Below, piece after piece: positions 17,109 to 25,899 of a stretch of 64,000 nucleotides of DNA. Position 1 is the first letter of the stretch; each line of letters starts with the position of its first letter. Under the pieces are notes generated by a model that saw only the letters and a program-made list of their open reading frames with translations, was not told where the DNA came from and ran no database searches. This stretch comes from Clostridium_AD estertheticum_D (GTDB lineage Bacteria > Bacillota > Clostridia > Clostridiales > Clostridiaceae): positions 1 through 64,000 of the forward strand of contig NZ_JAHLDM010000001.1 of assembly GCF_018861295.1 (NCBI RefSeq), in the 5' to 3' direction. The position numbers and the translations under genes were made by a program.

Positions 17109-19046
17109 TTATAACAATTTAGTATCGATTTCGTCTTTAATTCTTGTAATAAATGAGTCTAGTGCGATTGCACCCTCATCAGCATTTTTACGGCTTCTAA
17201 CAGAAACTTCGTTTAGTTCTGCTTCTTTCTCTCCAACTATTAGTAGGAAAGGAACTCTTTCATTACGAGCTTCACGAATTTTATACCCAATTTTTTCTGC
17301 TCTAAAGTCGGCTTCTACTCTAATTCTAGATTCTTTAAGTTTTGCTACTACTGTTTCTGCATAATCATGATATTTCTCAGAAATAGGTAATACTTTAACT
17401 TGAAGTGGTGCAAGCCAAGTTGGGAAAGCACCAGCATATTTTTCAATAAGCGTTGCAAGTGTTCTTTCGTAACAACCAATAGAAGTTCTATGGATAACAT
17501 ATGGACGTTTTTTAACTCCATCTTTATCAATATAAGTCATGTTAAATCTATCTGGTAGTTGAAAATCAATTTGAACTGTAATTATAGTATCTTCTTTACC
17601 AAAAACATTTTTGATCTGTAAATCAAGCTTAGGACCGTAGAAAGCAGCTTCACCAATAGCTGTTTTATAGTCTATTTTAAGATCATCTAAAATGACTTTC
17701 ATCTTAGATTCAGTTAGTGACCAGGCCTCTGGGTTATCAATATATTTTTCTTTATTATTAGGATCCCATTTTGAGAATCTATAAGTAATATCATCTTCAA
17801 TTCCAAGTGTCTTGAGCATAAAGTGAATTAAATCTACAACACCTTTAAATTCATCTTCTAATTGATCGGGTCTAACAACTAAATGACCCTCTGAAATAGT
17901 GAACTGACGTACTCTTGTAAGACCATGCATTTCACCTGAGGATTCATTTCTAAATAATGTTGAAGTTTCTGCATATCTAATTGGAAGGTCACGGTAACTT
18001 TTCTGATCTGCATTATAAACTGTAAATTGGAATGGACATGTCATAGGGCGTAATGCCATAACGTCTTCACCCTTGGATTCATCACCAAGAACAAACATTC
18101 CATCTTTATAATGATCCCAATGACCAGATACTTTATATAATTCGCTTTTAGCCATTAATGGTGTTTTAGTTAGAACATAACCTCTTTTTTCTTCCTCATC
18201 TTCAACAAAACGTTGTAATAGTTGAATTACCCTTGCGCCATTAGGCATAAGTAGAGGTAATCCTTGACCTATCATTTCTGATGTAGTAAAGAGTTTGAGT
18301 TCACGTCCAAGTTTGTTATGATCTCTTTTCTTAGCATCTTCCATTTTCTCTATATGAGCATCTAAATCAGATTTTTTTGTAAATGCAGTTCCGTATATAC
18401 GGCTAAGCATTTTGTTTTTTTCATTACCTCTCCAGTAAGCGCCTGCAACTTGAGTAAGTTTAAAGGCTTTTATATATTTTGTAGACATTAAATGAGGACC
18501 TGCACAAAGATCTGTAAATTCGCCATGTCTGTAGAAAGATAAGCTTGCATCTACGGGTAGGTCTTCAATTAACTGAACTTTAAAATTCTCATCTAATTGA
18601 CCCATAAAGGCTATAGCTTCAGCTCTTGGAAGTTCAAACCTTTCTATAGGTAGGTCTTCTTTAATAATTTTTTTCATTTCTGCTTCAATTAATTTAATAT
18701 CTTCAGCAGAAAAAGAGTTTTGTTTATCAAAATCGTAGTAGAAACCGCCATCTATAGCAGGTCCTATGGCAAGTTTAGTATTTGGGAATAATCTTTTAAC
18801 TGCTTGAGCCATAATATGAGTTGCAGTATGTCTAAAGGCTTTTTTACCTTCCTCACTATCAAAAGTTAATATACTAAGTTCGCAGTCCTTAGTGAGTTTA
18901 TAACGTAAATCTACAGTTTCACCATCTACCATGCCAGCACAAGCAACTCTTGCAAGTCCCTCGCTAATATCCCTAGCAACTTCAATTACAGTTATTTCAG
19001 ATTCGTAAGATTTTATTGAACCATCTTTTAGTTTAAGATTTATCAT
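17109..19046 (-). CDS. thrS: Threonyl-tRNA synthetase
   Basis: ATG at 19046 is preferred over the ATG two codons upstream (19052), because AAAGGAG is 8 nt from it and only 2 nt from the other. About 645 residues. Domains: TGS (1-60), editing domain with HTATHIMAQAV (HxxxH) and later metal ligand regions, class II catalytic core with MALRPMTCPFQFTVY and its zinc ligand Cys, and C-terminal anticodon-binding domain. Expression is controlled by the T-box leader upstream. Genes on both sides are on different strands. Confidence 0.96.
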   Translation of the reverse strand: MINLKLKDGSIKSYESEITVIEVARDISEGLARVACAGMVDGETVDLRYKLTKDCELSILTFDSEEGKKAFRHTATHIMAQAVKRLFPNTKLAIGPAIDGGFYYDFDKQNSFSAEDIKLIEAEMKKIIKEDLPIERFELPRAEAIAFMGQLDENFKVQLIEDLPVDASLSFYRHGEFTDLCAGPHLMSTKYIKAFKLTQVAGAYWRGNEKNKMLSRIYGTAFTKKSDLDAHIEKMEDAKKRDHNKLGRELKLFTTSEMIGQGLPLLMPNGARVIQLLQRFVEDEEEKRGYVLTKTPLMAKSELYKVSGHWDHYKDGMFVLGDESKGEDVMALRPMTCPFQFTVYNADQKSYRDLPIRYAETSTLFRNESSGEMHGLTRVRQFTISEGHLVVRPDQLEDEFKGVVDLIHFMLKTLGIEDDITYRFSKWDPNNKEKYIDNPEAWSLTESKMKVILDDLKIDYKTAIGEAAFYGPKLDLQIKNVFGKEDTIITVQIDFQLPDRFNMTYIDKDGVKKRPYVIHRTSIGCYERTLATLIEKYAGAFPTWLAPLQVKVLPISEKYHDYAETVVAKLKESRIRVEADFRAEKIGYKIREARNERVPFLLIVGEKEAELNEVSVRSRKNADEGAIALDSFITRIKDEIDTKLL

Positions 19047-19152
19047 GTACATTGCTCCTTTCTTTTATATACTTGTTTAAATTTTTTCTTATAGAAATGA
19101 AAAAACAAAAAATATTATCAACAAGTTTGTAAACTCATATTTTTTGAAAAAT

Positions 19153-19395
19153 AAAAAAACCCCGTCTCAATTCTAATTATAGAATTGGGACGAGATTATA
19201 ATTTCCCGCGGTTCCACCCAAATTGTTTATACAATAAACCACTTAATAATTATAACGGAATTACCGGGCTTTGTTGAAGCCGCTCAGAGGTAGTCTTCAG
19301 CTAATTTCATTTAAGAATACTTTCAGCTAATGTATTCCTTCTCTGTAAATGTACCATGGCTTACTTTCCTCATCGTAGTATTGATTTATTTGCTT
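19153..19395 (-). promoter_or_regulatory. T-box riboswitch (tRNA-Thr) of thrS
   Basis: On the minus strand the leader begins near ATACGATGAGGAAAGTAAG, runs through stem I, and contains the T-box motif GGGTGGAACCGCGGGA, followed by a terminator stem GTCCCAATTCTA/TAGAATTGAGAC with a T7 run. A candidate Thr specifier ACC lies at 19289-19291 within GACTACCTCTGAGC. Uncharged tRNA-Thr would pair with specifier and T-box to block termination. The specifier position is inferred by alignment with other thrS leaders from memory. Confidence 0.93.
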
Positions 19396-19401
19396 ACATT
19401 A

Positions 19402-19429
19402 ATTATATCACTTGCGGTATATATGTCAA
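19402..19429 (-). promoter_or_regulatory. Sigma-A promoter of thrS
   Basis: Minus-strand TTGACA (19429-19424), 16-bp spacer, TATAAT (19407-19402), with the start about 10 nt before the T-box leader. Confidence 0.85.
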
Positions 19430-19877
19430 GATAGGTAAAAAGATTAATATGTAATTTAGTCTAGTTTTATGGTACTTGTAATATAATAATGTAATTCGTG
19501 AATAAACAATATTAATATATTGCTTATTCGTTTTCAAATATAATGGAAATCAATTGGAGTATGGCTTTTTATTTTTATATTCTTGTTATCTCAAAATTAT
19601 AGAATATAAAAAATTTAAAATTTAAACTTTAATATGCATTATGTGTAAATATTGGTATAATTAATTTACTGTTTTATTAAATATAGGTAATCTATGCTAA
19701 AATTATTTAATGAATACTTATGATAAACGTTTACAATATAAAATCAAGGTTATATTATAAAAAACCATTAATAAAAATATAAATTTCACGATAGTTATAG
19801 TAATAACATTATTAAGGGATTTTAAGATGTAAAATATATAACCAAGTGTTTCATACATTATAACTGGAGGGGTATAA
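19430..19877. other. AT-rich intergenic region before the GGDEF-EAL gene
   Basis: 450 bp without a convincing gene. A minus-strand ORF (19718-20002) overlaps the GTG and ribosome site of the next gene and looks like a shadow. A near-perfect palindrome GAATAAACAATAT/ATATTGCTTATTC lies at 19500-19529 and could be a regulator site. No clear promoter is seen. Confidence 0.45.
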
Positions 19878-21788
19878 GTGAACGCAAAAAAAACAGCCAA
19901 AATCAAAATAAGTAAATTTATTAAAAGAGCATATATAATTTTTTCAAATATATTAACTAAAAAAGGTAGAGAGAGGTTTTGTAAATTTCGAAAAGGGTAC
20001 AAAAAATTCTATGTTACATGTGGACAAGCAGTAGCAGTAAAAGAGAAATTAAGGGTGCAATATGATGAAATTTATGAAAAATTAGCAATAATTGAAAAGA
20101 GCCAGGAAAGATACAAATTATCTTTAGATTCTACCAATGATGCTATGTGGGAAATTGATTTAACAACTAAAATGTTTTCTTCATCTAATAGATTTAATGA
20201 CATTACTGGATATGACAAAGAGGTAGCAAATTCTATTGAAAATATAATTAAACTTGTTTTAGAGGAAGATAGGGAAATTGTAATAAAAGATTTTATTGAT
20301 CTCATTAATGGCGGAATATTATATTATCAGTGTAGATTAAAACTTAATTTCAATGGCATAGACAATAGATGGTTTTTGATTAGAAGTATGTGCCTAAGAG
20401 ATACAAGCGGTGTTGCAATTAAAATTGTAGGTTCCGTCTTAGGAATAGCTATTCAAAGAAATTTTGAAGAAGAAATTAATAAATTAAAATATTATGACAT
20501 ATTAACAGATACACCTAATAGAAAATTATTTATTAGCACACTAGAAAATGAGATTATTAAATCAAAGGGTATGTACAAGCAAATTAAACATGCTATATTG
20601 TTTATTGATTTAGATAATTTTAAAGAAGTTAATGATACTTTAGGGCATACCTATGGAGATGAATTGTTAATAAATGTTGCAAATTTGATTAAAGCTACTA
20701 TGGCAGAGGGAGACCTTGTTTCAAGAGTAGGTGGAGATGAATTTTTTATTTTAATGAAAAATATTAAAGATTATTCTAAAATAAGCGGATTATGTGTAAA
20801 ACTTCAAAGCTTGCTAAATTGTGCGATAAAAATAGATAATAAATATGTATATACTTCGGCAAGTATTGGTATTGCAATCTTCCCGAATGATGGATATGAT
20901 ACTAATATATTATTAAAAAATGCAGATACCGCGATGTATAGTGCTAAAAATAATGGTAAAGCAAGGTATTCTTTTTTTAATGAAAGTATGAGTTCTATAA
21001 TTGTAAGACGTGCTGAAATAGAAAAGGGATTAAGGAATGCTCTAGAAAATAATGAGTTTGAAATGTATTATCAACCACAAATAGATATTATAAATAATAA
21101 ATTAAAAGGGTTTGAAGCACTTTTAAGGTGGAATAGCGCAAAGCTCGGAAAAGTATCACCTGCGGAGTTTATACCTATTGCAGAGCAAAGTGGACTAATA
21201 GTTTCTATTGGTGAGTGGATTATAAAAATGGTGTGCCTCCAAAATAGTTTATGGAAAAGTAAAGGATATTTATATGATACTATTGCAATAAATCTATCTG
21301 GAATTCAATTACAGAATGATGATTTCGAAGAAAAACTAAAAAACATTATAAATGAAACGAAGATTAACCCAAAGTTTGTGGAACTTGAAATTACAGAAAG
21401 TATTTTCATGAAGGACTTTGAGCGTAGCATTAAATTACTAACTGCAATAAGAGAATTGGGCATAACTATTGCTTTAGATGATTTTGGGACGGGATATTCA
21501 TCGCTTAGTTATTTGAAACGGCTACCTATAAATACGCTGAAGATAGACAAGTCGTTTATAGATAATATCGATACAAATGAGCGAGAAAAAGTTATTGTAG
21601 ATGGGATAATATTACTTGCACAAAAAATCGGACTCGACGTAATTGCAGAAGGGGCAGAAACAAAGAATCAAATTGAACTATTAAAAGGAATGGGATGTAA
21701 TCAAATACAGGGTTATTATTTTAGTAGACCTCTATCGGCATGTGAAATTGAAGAAAAATTTTTACGTACTAACTGTATTAATTGTTAG
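19878..21788 (+). CDS. PAS-GGDEF-EAL cyclic di-GMP enzyme
   Basis: 636 residues, GTG start with GGAGGGG upstream. The basic N-terminus lacks a clear membrane segment. A PAS-like domain covers about residues 75-190 (LSLDSTNDAMWEID...FNDITGYDKE). The GGDEF domain has an intact active-site loop RVGGDEFF near residue 285. The EAL domain has FEALLRW near residue 412, ALDDFGTGYSSL, KIDKSFI and AEGAET, all catalytic motifs present. It may make or break cyclic di-GMP, with the PAS domain sensing a signal. It is soluble by sequence. Which activity dominates cannot be seen. Confidence 0.93.
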   Translation: MNAKKTAKIKISKFIKRAYIIFSNILTKKGRERFCKFRKGYKKFYVTCGQAVAVKEKLRVQYDEIYEKLAIIEKSQERYKLSLDSTNDAMWEIDLTTKMFSSSNRFNDITGYDKEVANSIENIIKLVLEEDREIVIKDFIDLINGGILYYQCRLKLNFNGIDNRWFLIRSMCLRDTSGVAIKIVGSVLGIAIQRNFEEEINKLKYYDILTDTPNRKLFISTLENEIIKSKGMYKQIKHAILFIDLDNFKEVNDTLGHTYGDELLINVANLIKATMAEGDLVSRVGGDEFFILMKNIKDYSKISGLCVKLQSLLNCAIKIDNKYVYTSASIGIAIFPNDGYDTNILLKNADTAMYSAKNNGKARYSFFNESMSSIIVRRAEIEKGLRNALENNEFEMYYQPQIDIINNKLKGFEALLRWNSAKLGKVSPAEFIPIAEQSGLIVSIGEWIIKMVCLQNSLWKSKGYLYDTIAINLSGIQLQNDDFEEKLKNIINETKINPKFVELEITESIFMKDFERSIKLLTAIRELGITIALDDFGTGYSSLSYLKRLPINTLKIDKSFIDNIDTNEREKVIVDGIILLAQKIGLDVIAEGAETKNQIELLKGMGCNQIQGYYFSRPLSACEIEEKFLRTNCINC

Positions 21789-22253
21789 CGATGGGGTGAA
21801 AGAGCTATAGTGAATGGAGAAAAAGTAATCGTGGAATTTTTTTCGGTTTGTGAGAAGGGAATAGGTTAGCGGACAAGACAAGACGGGACGGTTAACAATA
21901 AATTAGTAATTAAGGATTAATGAAAAAGAGAATGTTAAGGGACGGTTAATAAATAAATAAATAAATAAATAATTAAATAATTAAATAATAATTAGAAAAT
22001 AAATTAGAATTCGTGAGTTACGACAAAAAATGTGGATATGGACAAGAATTATTTTCTCTTTATCTTGATAAAGGTCTCTATGAAAACTTGTAGAGTAAGA
22101 TTATTTAAGGTACTATCATGATTCATTTTTATCATCAATAAGGTAAATTGTATATTTCAATAGGCTTGTCCAAGAATTTTAAACTAATAAAAAATCAGCT
22201 ATTATTTTCTAAATTTTTTTGTTTACTATACTAAAATGATAAGTGAATCTTAG
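21789..22253. other. Intergenic region with REP motifs and simple-sequence tract
   Basis: 465 bp between the GGDEF-EAL gene and the transposase. Besides the two REP-like motifs it holds a run of AAAT/AATT-type short repeats (21949-22000) and AT-rich sequence. No gene or clear terminator. Confidence 0.5.
21885..21949 (-). repeat. Paired REP-like motifs GGGACGGTTAAC (left of the RAYT gene)
   Basis: GGGACGGTTAAC at 21885-21896 and GGGACGGTTAA at 21939-21949, read on the plus strand, are the reverse complement of GTTAACCGTCCC found elsewhere. They lie beyond the 3' end of the transposase gene, in opposite orientation to the copy at its 5' end (23258-23269). An AT-rich TAAATAAATAAAT track follows (about 21949-21990). 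Confidence 0.8.
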
Positions 22254-23165
22254 TTAGGCATAACATTTAATAAAATCACCAATAATATTTTCAAATTTTT
22301 TGTTTGTCCCAATTAAGTTAATACCAATAGTGCTTAACATTGATATTCTAGCCTGTGTAATATTTCCAAGTGTGCGGGATATATCGCTGGATTTAAAATT
22401 ACAGAGGCTCCTCATTAGAACAACTGTTAATGCTTTCGCTTGCACAAGGTTTCTACTGTATTTCATGTAAAGCTGGATCTTTGATACGTTCATTTTTGAT
22501 GCTATGAATTCTAATACATCATCGGATTTAAAATTTCTTACAAGTGTTATCCTTTCATTTTTATACTCTGATTTTTCATCTTCAAATTCTATTTCTTGTT
22601 TCAATTTTTCTTCGTTACACATAAAAATAAGATCATAGTAATTTTTCCTTGCGATTTTAATGCTTTCACCAAAAAGACTTATAATGAACCCATAATCAAC
22701 TAATTTAAAATAATCACGCCTCTTTCCTATAAATATTGCTAAGCTAGAAAAAGCATATTTTTCAGGGCAATTTTTATGGTCAAGTATATCTGTAGGATTA
22801 TTATGTATATATAGTGATAAAGTCTTCAAATATCTATCATTAGCAACTATTATGCTTTTAAATCTATCTCTAAAAAGATGACCTCCCCTTTCATGTTTTT
22901 TATTAAAATACATTGCATAGGAAAAATTTATACCATGCATTACTTTTGATATATCAGATCCATTAGCATCAATGATTAAGTGTAAATGATTATCCATTAG
23001 GCAATATCCGTAAAGCTTAAAATTATAAAGAGTTTTATATTTTTTTATAAGAGACAGATACTTTTTCTTATCCTCAGTATCCTTGAATAAATTTACCTCA
23101 GTTATACTTTTGCACATAATATGATATATTGACTCATCGCTTTTTAATCTAAATGTTCTCGACAT
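22254..23165 (-). CDS. RAYT-like Y1 (IS200/REP-associated) transposase
   Basis: 303 residues. The N-terminal half is a Y1_Tnp domain: HUH motif in LMDNHLHLIID (His60 and His62) and Tyr candidates 112/119 in DRYLKTLSLYIHNNPTD, next to GGHLFRDRFKS. The C-terminal half (from about 205) contains a segment resembling the DnaA-type helix-turn-helix (AKALTVVLMRSLCNFKSSDISRTLG). The reading frame looks intact. Motifs GTTAACCGTCCC lie on both sides and elsewhere in the window. RAYTs are single-copy enzymes thought to move REP sequences; this is inferred, not proven. Confidence 0.85.
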   Translation of the reverse strand: MSRTFRLKSDESIYHIMCKSITEVNLFKDTEDKKKYLSLIKKYKTLYNFKLYGYCLMDNHLHLIIDANGSDISKVMHGINFSYAMYFNKKHERGGHLFRDRFKSIIVANDRYLKTLSLYIHNNPTDILDHKNCPEKYAFSSLAIFIGKRRDYFKLVDYGFIISLFGESIKIARKNYYDLIFMCNEEKLKQEIEFEDEKSEYKNERITLVRNFKSDDVLEFIASKMNVSKIQLYMKYSRNLVQAKALTVVLMRSLCNFKSSDISRTLGNITQARISMLSTIGINLIGTNKKFENIIGDFIKCYA

Positions 23166-23257
23166 AAAGAATCACCCTTTCTAATAAGAATTTGTTTGAA
23201 TTATTGCCGATAGGTCGAGATGATATTCATATTTTAAATCAAATAGTCAAATTGATT

Positions 23258-23269
23258 GTTAACCGTCCC
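23258..23269 (+). repeat. REP-like motif GTTAACCGTCCC at the 5' side of the RAYT gene
   Basis: A single copy 93 bp beyond the transposase start, in opposite orientation to the pair at its 3' side (21885-21949). Confidence 0.8.
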
Positions 23270-23400
23270 AAACTAAAACTAACAACTAAAACTAATGATT
23301 TGTAAAAATTTTACTTAATATAGTTTTAGATATTTTAAATGTGGAGGATATACTGTATAATATAATCAAATGGTAATTATTTGGAAAGGTGTGATTTAGT

Positions 23401-25125
23401 ATGACTTATATAAAAAGATACGAAGAATGGGTAAATAATAAGTATTTTGATGAAGAGACACGAGAAGAGTTAAAGTCCATAGAAAATGATAACAAAGAGA
23501 TTGAAGACAGATTTTACATGGATTTAGAGTTTGGAACTGCAGGATTAAGAGGGAAGTTAGGTGCTGGACTTAACCGAATGAATATATATATTATTTCAAG
23601 AGCAACGCAAGGGCTTGCGGATTATATTAAGGAATATGGAAAAGAATATATGGATAGAGGTGTAGCAATAGCTTATGACTGCAGGCATTATTCTGTTAAA
23701 TTTGCAGCTACAGCAGCACAAGTATTAGCAGCAAATGGAATAAAAGCATATTTATTTGAAGAATTAAGACCTACGCCAGAACTATCTTATGCAGTAAGAA
23801 CGTTACATACAGCTGCTGGAATTGTTGTGACTGCTAGTCATAACCCTAAAGAATATAATGGATACAAGGTATATTGGGAAGATGGGGCACAAATTTTATC
23901 ATCTACTGCAAAGGGAATAACAGAAAAAATTAAGAGTATTACAGACTTTAGTACTATAAAAGTTATGGATATTGAGGAAGCAAAGAAAAAAGGATTAATA
24001 GTAATCCTTGGAAAAGCAATGGACGATGAATACATGGAGAAAGTAAAGGGACTAGCTATAAGAGATAATATAGACAAAGATATAAAAATTGTATATACTC
24101 CTCTAAATGGGACGGGAAATGTCCCTGTAAGAAGGGTTCTTAAGGAAAGAGGATTTACTAACATAATAGTAGTGCCAGAGCAAGAAAAGCCAGATCCAGA
24201 TTTTACAACCGTTGGGTATCCTAATCCAGAGGATGTAAAAGCCTTTAAATATGCAAGGGCGCTTGGAAAAAAAGAAGGGGCAGAATTGTTAATAGCTACT
24301 GACCCAGATTGTGATAGACTTGCTATAATGGTTAGAGATACGCTTGGTGAATATGTTGCCTTTAATGGTAATCAAATAGGGGCTATACTCATAAAGTATG
24401 TTATAGAAGGAATGAAAGAAAATGGCACACTTCCCAAAAATGCTGCTATAGTTAAATCCTTAGTAACAGGTGATCTAGGAAGGGCAATAGCTACCAAATA
24501 TGGTGTAGAAACTTTCGAAGTACTCACAGGTTTCAAAAATATTTGTGGTAAAGTCAATGATTTTAAAAAAGACAATAGCTTTGAATTTATATTTGGATAT
24601 GAAGAAAGTATCGGTTATGTTGCTGGAACTTTTGTTCGTGATAAAGATGCAGTCATAGCATCAATGCTTTTATGTGAAGCAGCAGCCTATTATAAATCAA
24701 AAGGTAAAACTTTATTAGATATATTAAATGAGATTTATGTTGAGTTTGGATATTATAGAGAAAACCTAATATCTTTAGTTTTAGAAGGTATAGAAGGACA
24801 AGAAAGAATTTCTAGAATGATGGTAGAATATAGAAAAGATTATTTATTAACAATAGGTAGTTCAAAGCTTACAAAGTTTATAGATTATGAAGTTGAGAAA
24901 GCTTATGACATCTTGAATGGCACGGAAGAACCTAGTGGAATAGAAAAATCTAATGTACTTAAATTCTATTTCGATGATGATAGCTGGTATGCAGTAAGAC
25001 CTTCAGGTACAGAACCAAAAATTAAAATATATATGTACTCTAAAGGAAAAACTCTAAAAGCTGCAGAAGAAAAACTAGTAGAAATGGAAGAGGTTATAAT
25101 AGCGAAACTTCAAAGCACAAAATAG
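23401..25125 (+). CDS. pgcA: Phosphoglucomutase / phosphomannomutase (PgcA type)
   Basis: 574 residues. The catalytic phosphoserine lies in VVTASHNPKEYNGYK (Ser146); the metal-binding loop is DPDCDRLAI, the sugar-binding loop GYEESIGY, and the phosphate-binding loop RPSGTEPKIKIY at the C-terminus. All four domains of the alpha-D-phosphohexomutase family are present. It interconverts glucose-6-phosphate and glucose-1-phosphate, feeding GalU and RmlA for surface polysaccharide synthesis. RBS GGAAAGGTG. It is monocistronic with a strong terminator. Confidence 0.93.
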   Translation: MTYIKRYEEWVNNKYFDEETREELKSIENDNKEIEDRFYMDLEFGTAGLRGKLGAGLNRMNIYIISRATQGLADYIKEYGKEYMDRGVAIAYDCRHYSVKFAATAAQVLAANGIKAYLFEELRPTPELSYAVRTLHTAAGIVVTASHNPKEYNGYKVYWEDGAQILSSTAKGITEKIKSITDFSTIKVMDIEEAKKKGLIVILGKAMDDEYMEKVKGLAIRDNIDKDIKIVYTPLNGTGNVPVRRVLKERGFTNIIVVPEQEKPDPDFTTVGYPNPEDVKAFKYARALGKKEGAELLIATDPDCDRLAIMVRDTLGEYVAFNGNQIGAILIKYVIEGMKENGTLPKNAAIVKSLVTGDLGRAIATKYGVETFEVLTGFKNICGKVNDFKKDNSFEFIFGYEESIGYVAGTFVRDKDAVIASMLLCEAAAYYKSKGKTLLDILNEIYVEFGYYRENLISLVLEGIEGQERISRMMVEYRKDYLLTIGSSKLTKFIDYEVEKAYDILNGTEEPSGIEKSNVLKFYFDDDSWYAVRPSGTEPKIKIYMYSKGKTLKAAEEKLVEMEEVIIAKLQSTK

Positions 25126-25156
25126 AAACGAAAATAATATAGGTAAAATAATTTAA

Positions 25157-25210
25157 TAAAAGGATTCATGTAATGCTTAATATATTCTACGCACTACATG
25201 AATCCTTTTA
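25157..25210 (+). terminator. Rho-independent terminator after pgcA
   Basis: Perfect 16-bp stem TAAAAGGATTCATGTA / TACATGAATCCTTTTA with a 22-nt loop. Confidence 0.75.
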
Positions 25211-25299
25211 TATGTACAAATTTATCTAGAATGTATTGTAAGTAGATATTGTTCCACGTAGTCCAATATAAAAACAAGTAAAGGATTACAAAAATGATG

Positions 25300-25581
25300 C
25301 TAGAAGTCAACTAAATGTTTTGGATTAGTAGATACTATCTCTATAGCTTTTGTAATTGCAGTAGTAACATCGATTGTTTCCTGTTTGTTAATTTCAGCTA
25401 AGGCACTTGTGTATAGTTCTCCCTTTTCGGAAACGGTATATTTTGTAGCCAAAGAGTTTAGTGCTAAGGCATTAATATCTAATTTGCACTTTTCACATTT
25501 GCAAATATCATCATATTTTTCTAATATCTTTGCTAATAGGTTGTTTACTTCAACTTCAGAAAAATTTTTCAAATGATACAC
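25300..25581 (-). CDS. ComFB family protein
   Basis: The start is taken as GTG 25581, which has AGGAGG exactly 6 nt upstream; upstream in-frame ATG codons lack a ribosome site. About 93 residues. Motifs HLKNFSEVEVNNLL, CKCEKCKLDINALALN and TKYTVSEKGELY match ComFB, with three Cys for a probable metal site. It is named after a competence operon gene in Bacillus, but here it is single. In cyanobacteria, ComFB homologues have been reported as cyclic di-nucleotide receptors; the role in clostridia is unknown. Confidence 0.85.
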   Translation of the reverse strand: MYHLKNFSEVEVNNLLAKILEKYDDICKCEKCKLDINALALNSLATKYTVSEKGELYTSALAEINKQETIDVTTAITKAIEIVSTNPKHLVDF

Positions 25582-25798
25582 TGTATACCTCCTTTTAGTC
25601 TTTTTATAAACAATATAATACAGCAATTATAGCATGCATAATAATACTTTAAATGAAAATTAATGTATTCATCTTAGCCGTTTAATACATTGTATGCAAT
25701 AATCGTATATAAATGAATTTTAATGTAATTGTTGCATCGAGAGGTGTTTAACATGTTGTGAACAAAAGTTGATGTTAGTCATTAAGAGAAATCATACA

Positions 25799-25807
25799 TG
25801 GTATAAT
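25799..25807 (+). promoter_or_regulatory. Extended -10 promoter for the addB operon
   Basis: TGGTATAAT at 25799-25807 is an extended -10 element. No good -35 is seen. It lies 93 bp before the addB start. The rest of the 25582-25899 interval is AT-rich with no gene. Confidence 0.55.
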
Positions 25808-25899
25808 ATATATAAAAGGTATACTAAAATAAATAACAAGTAAGTATGTTAGCTTATTTACAGAATTCGTATAAAATATAAAAGGAAGGACGTGTTTTT

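Noticed and set aside
19718..20002. 94-aa minus-strand ORF with several membrane segments upstream of the GGDEF-EAL gene
   Set aside because: It overlaps the GTG start and ribosome site of the PAS-GGDEF-EAL gene and has no ribosome site of its own; hydrophobic composition is expected from the opposite strand of AT-rich DNA.
21885..23269. CRISPR array from the repeated GTTAACCGTCCC motifs
   Set aside because: The motif is only 12 bp, spacers are absent, copies are paired and scattered among distant loci, and no cas genes are seen.
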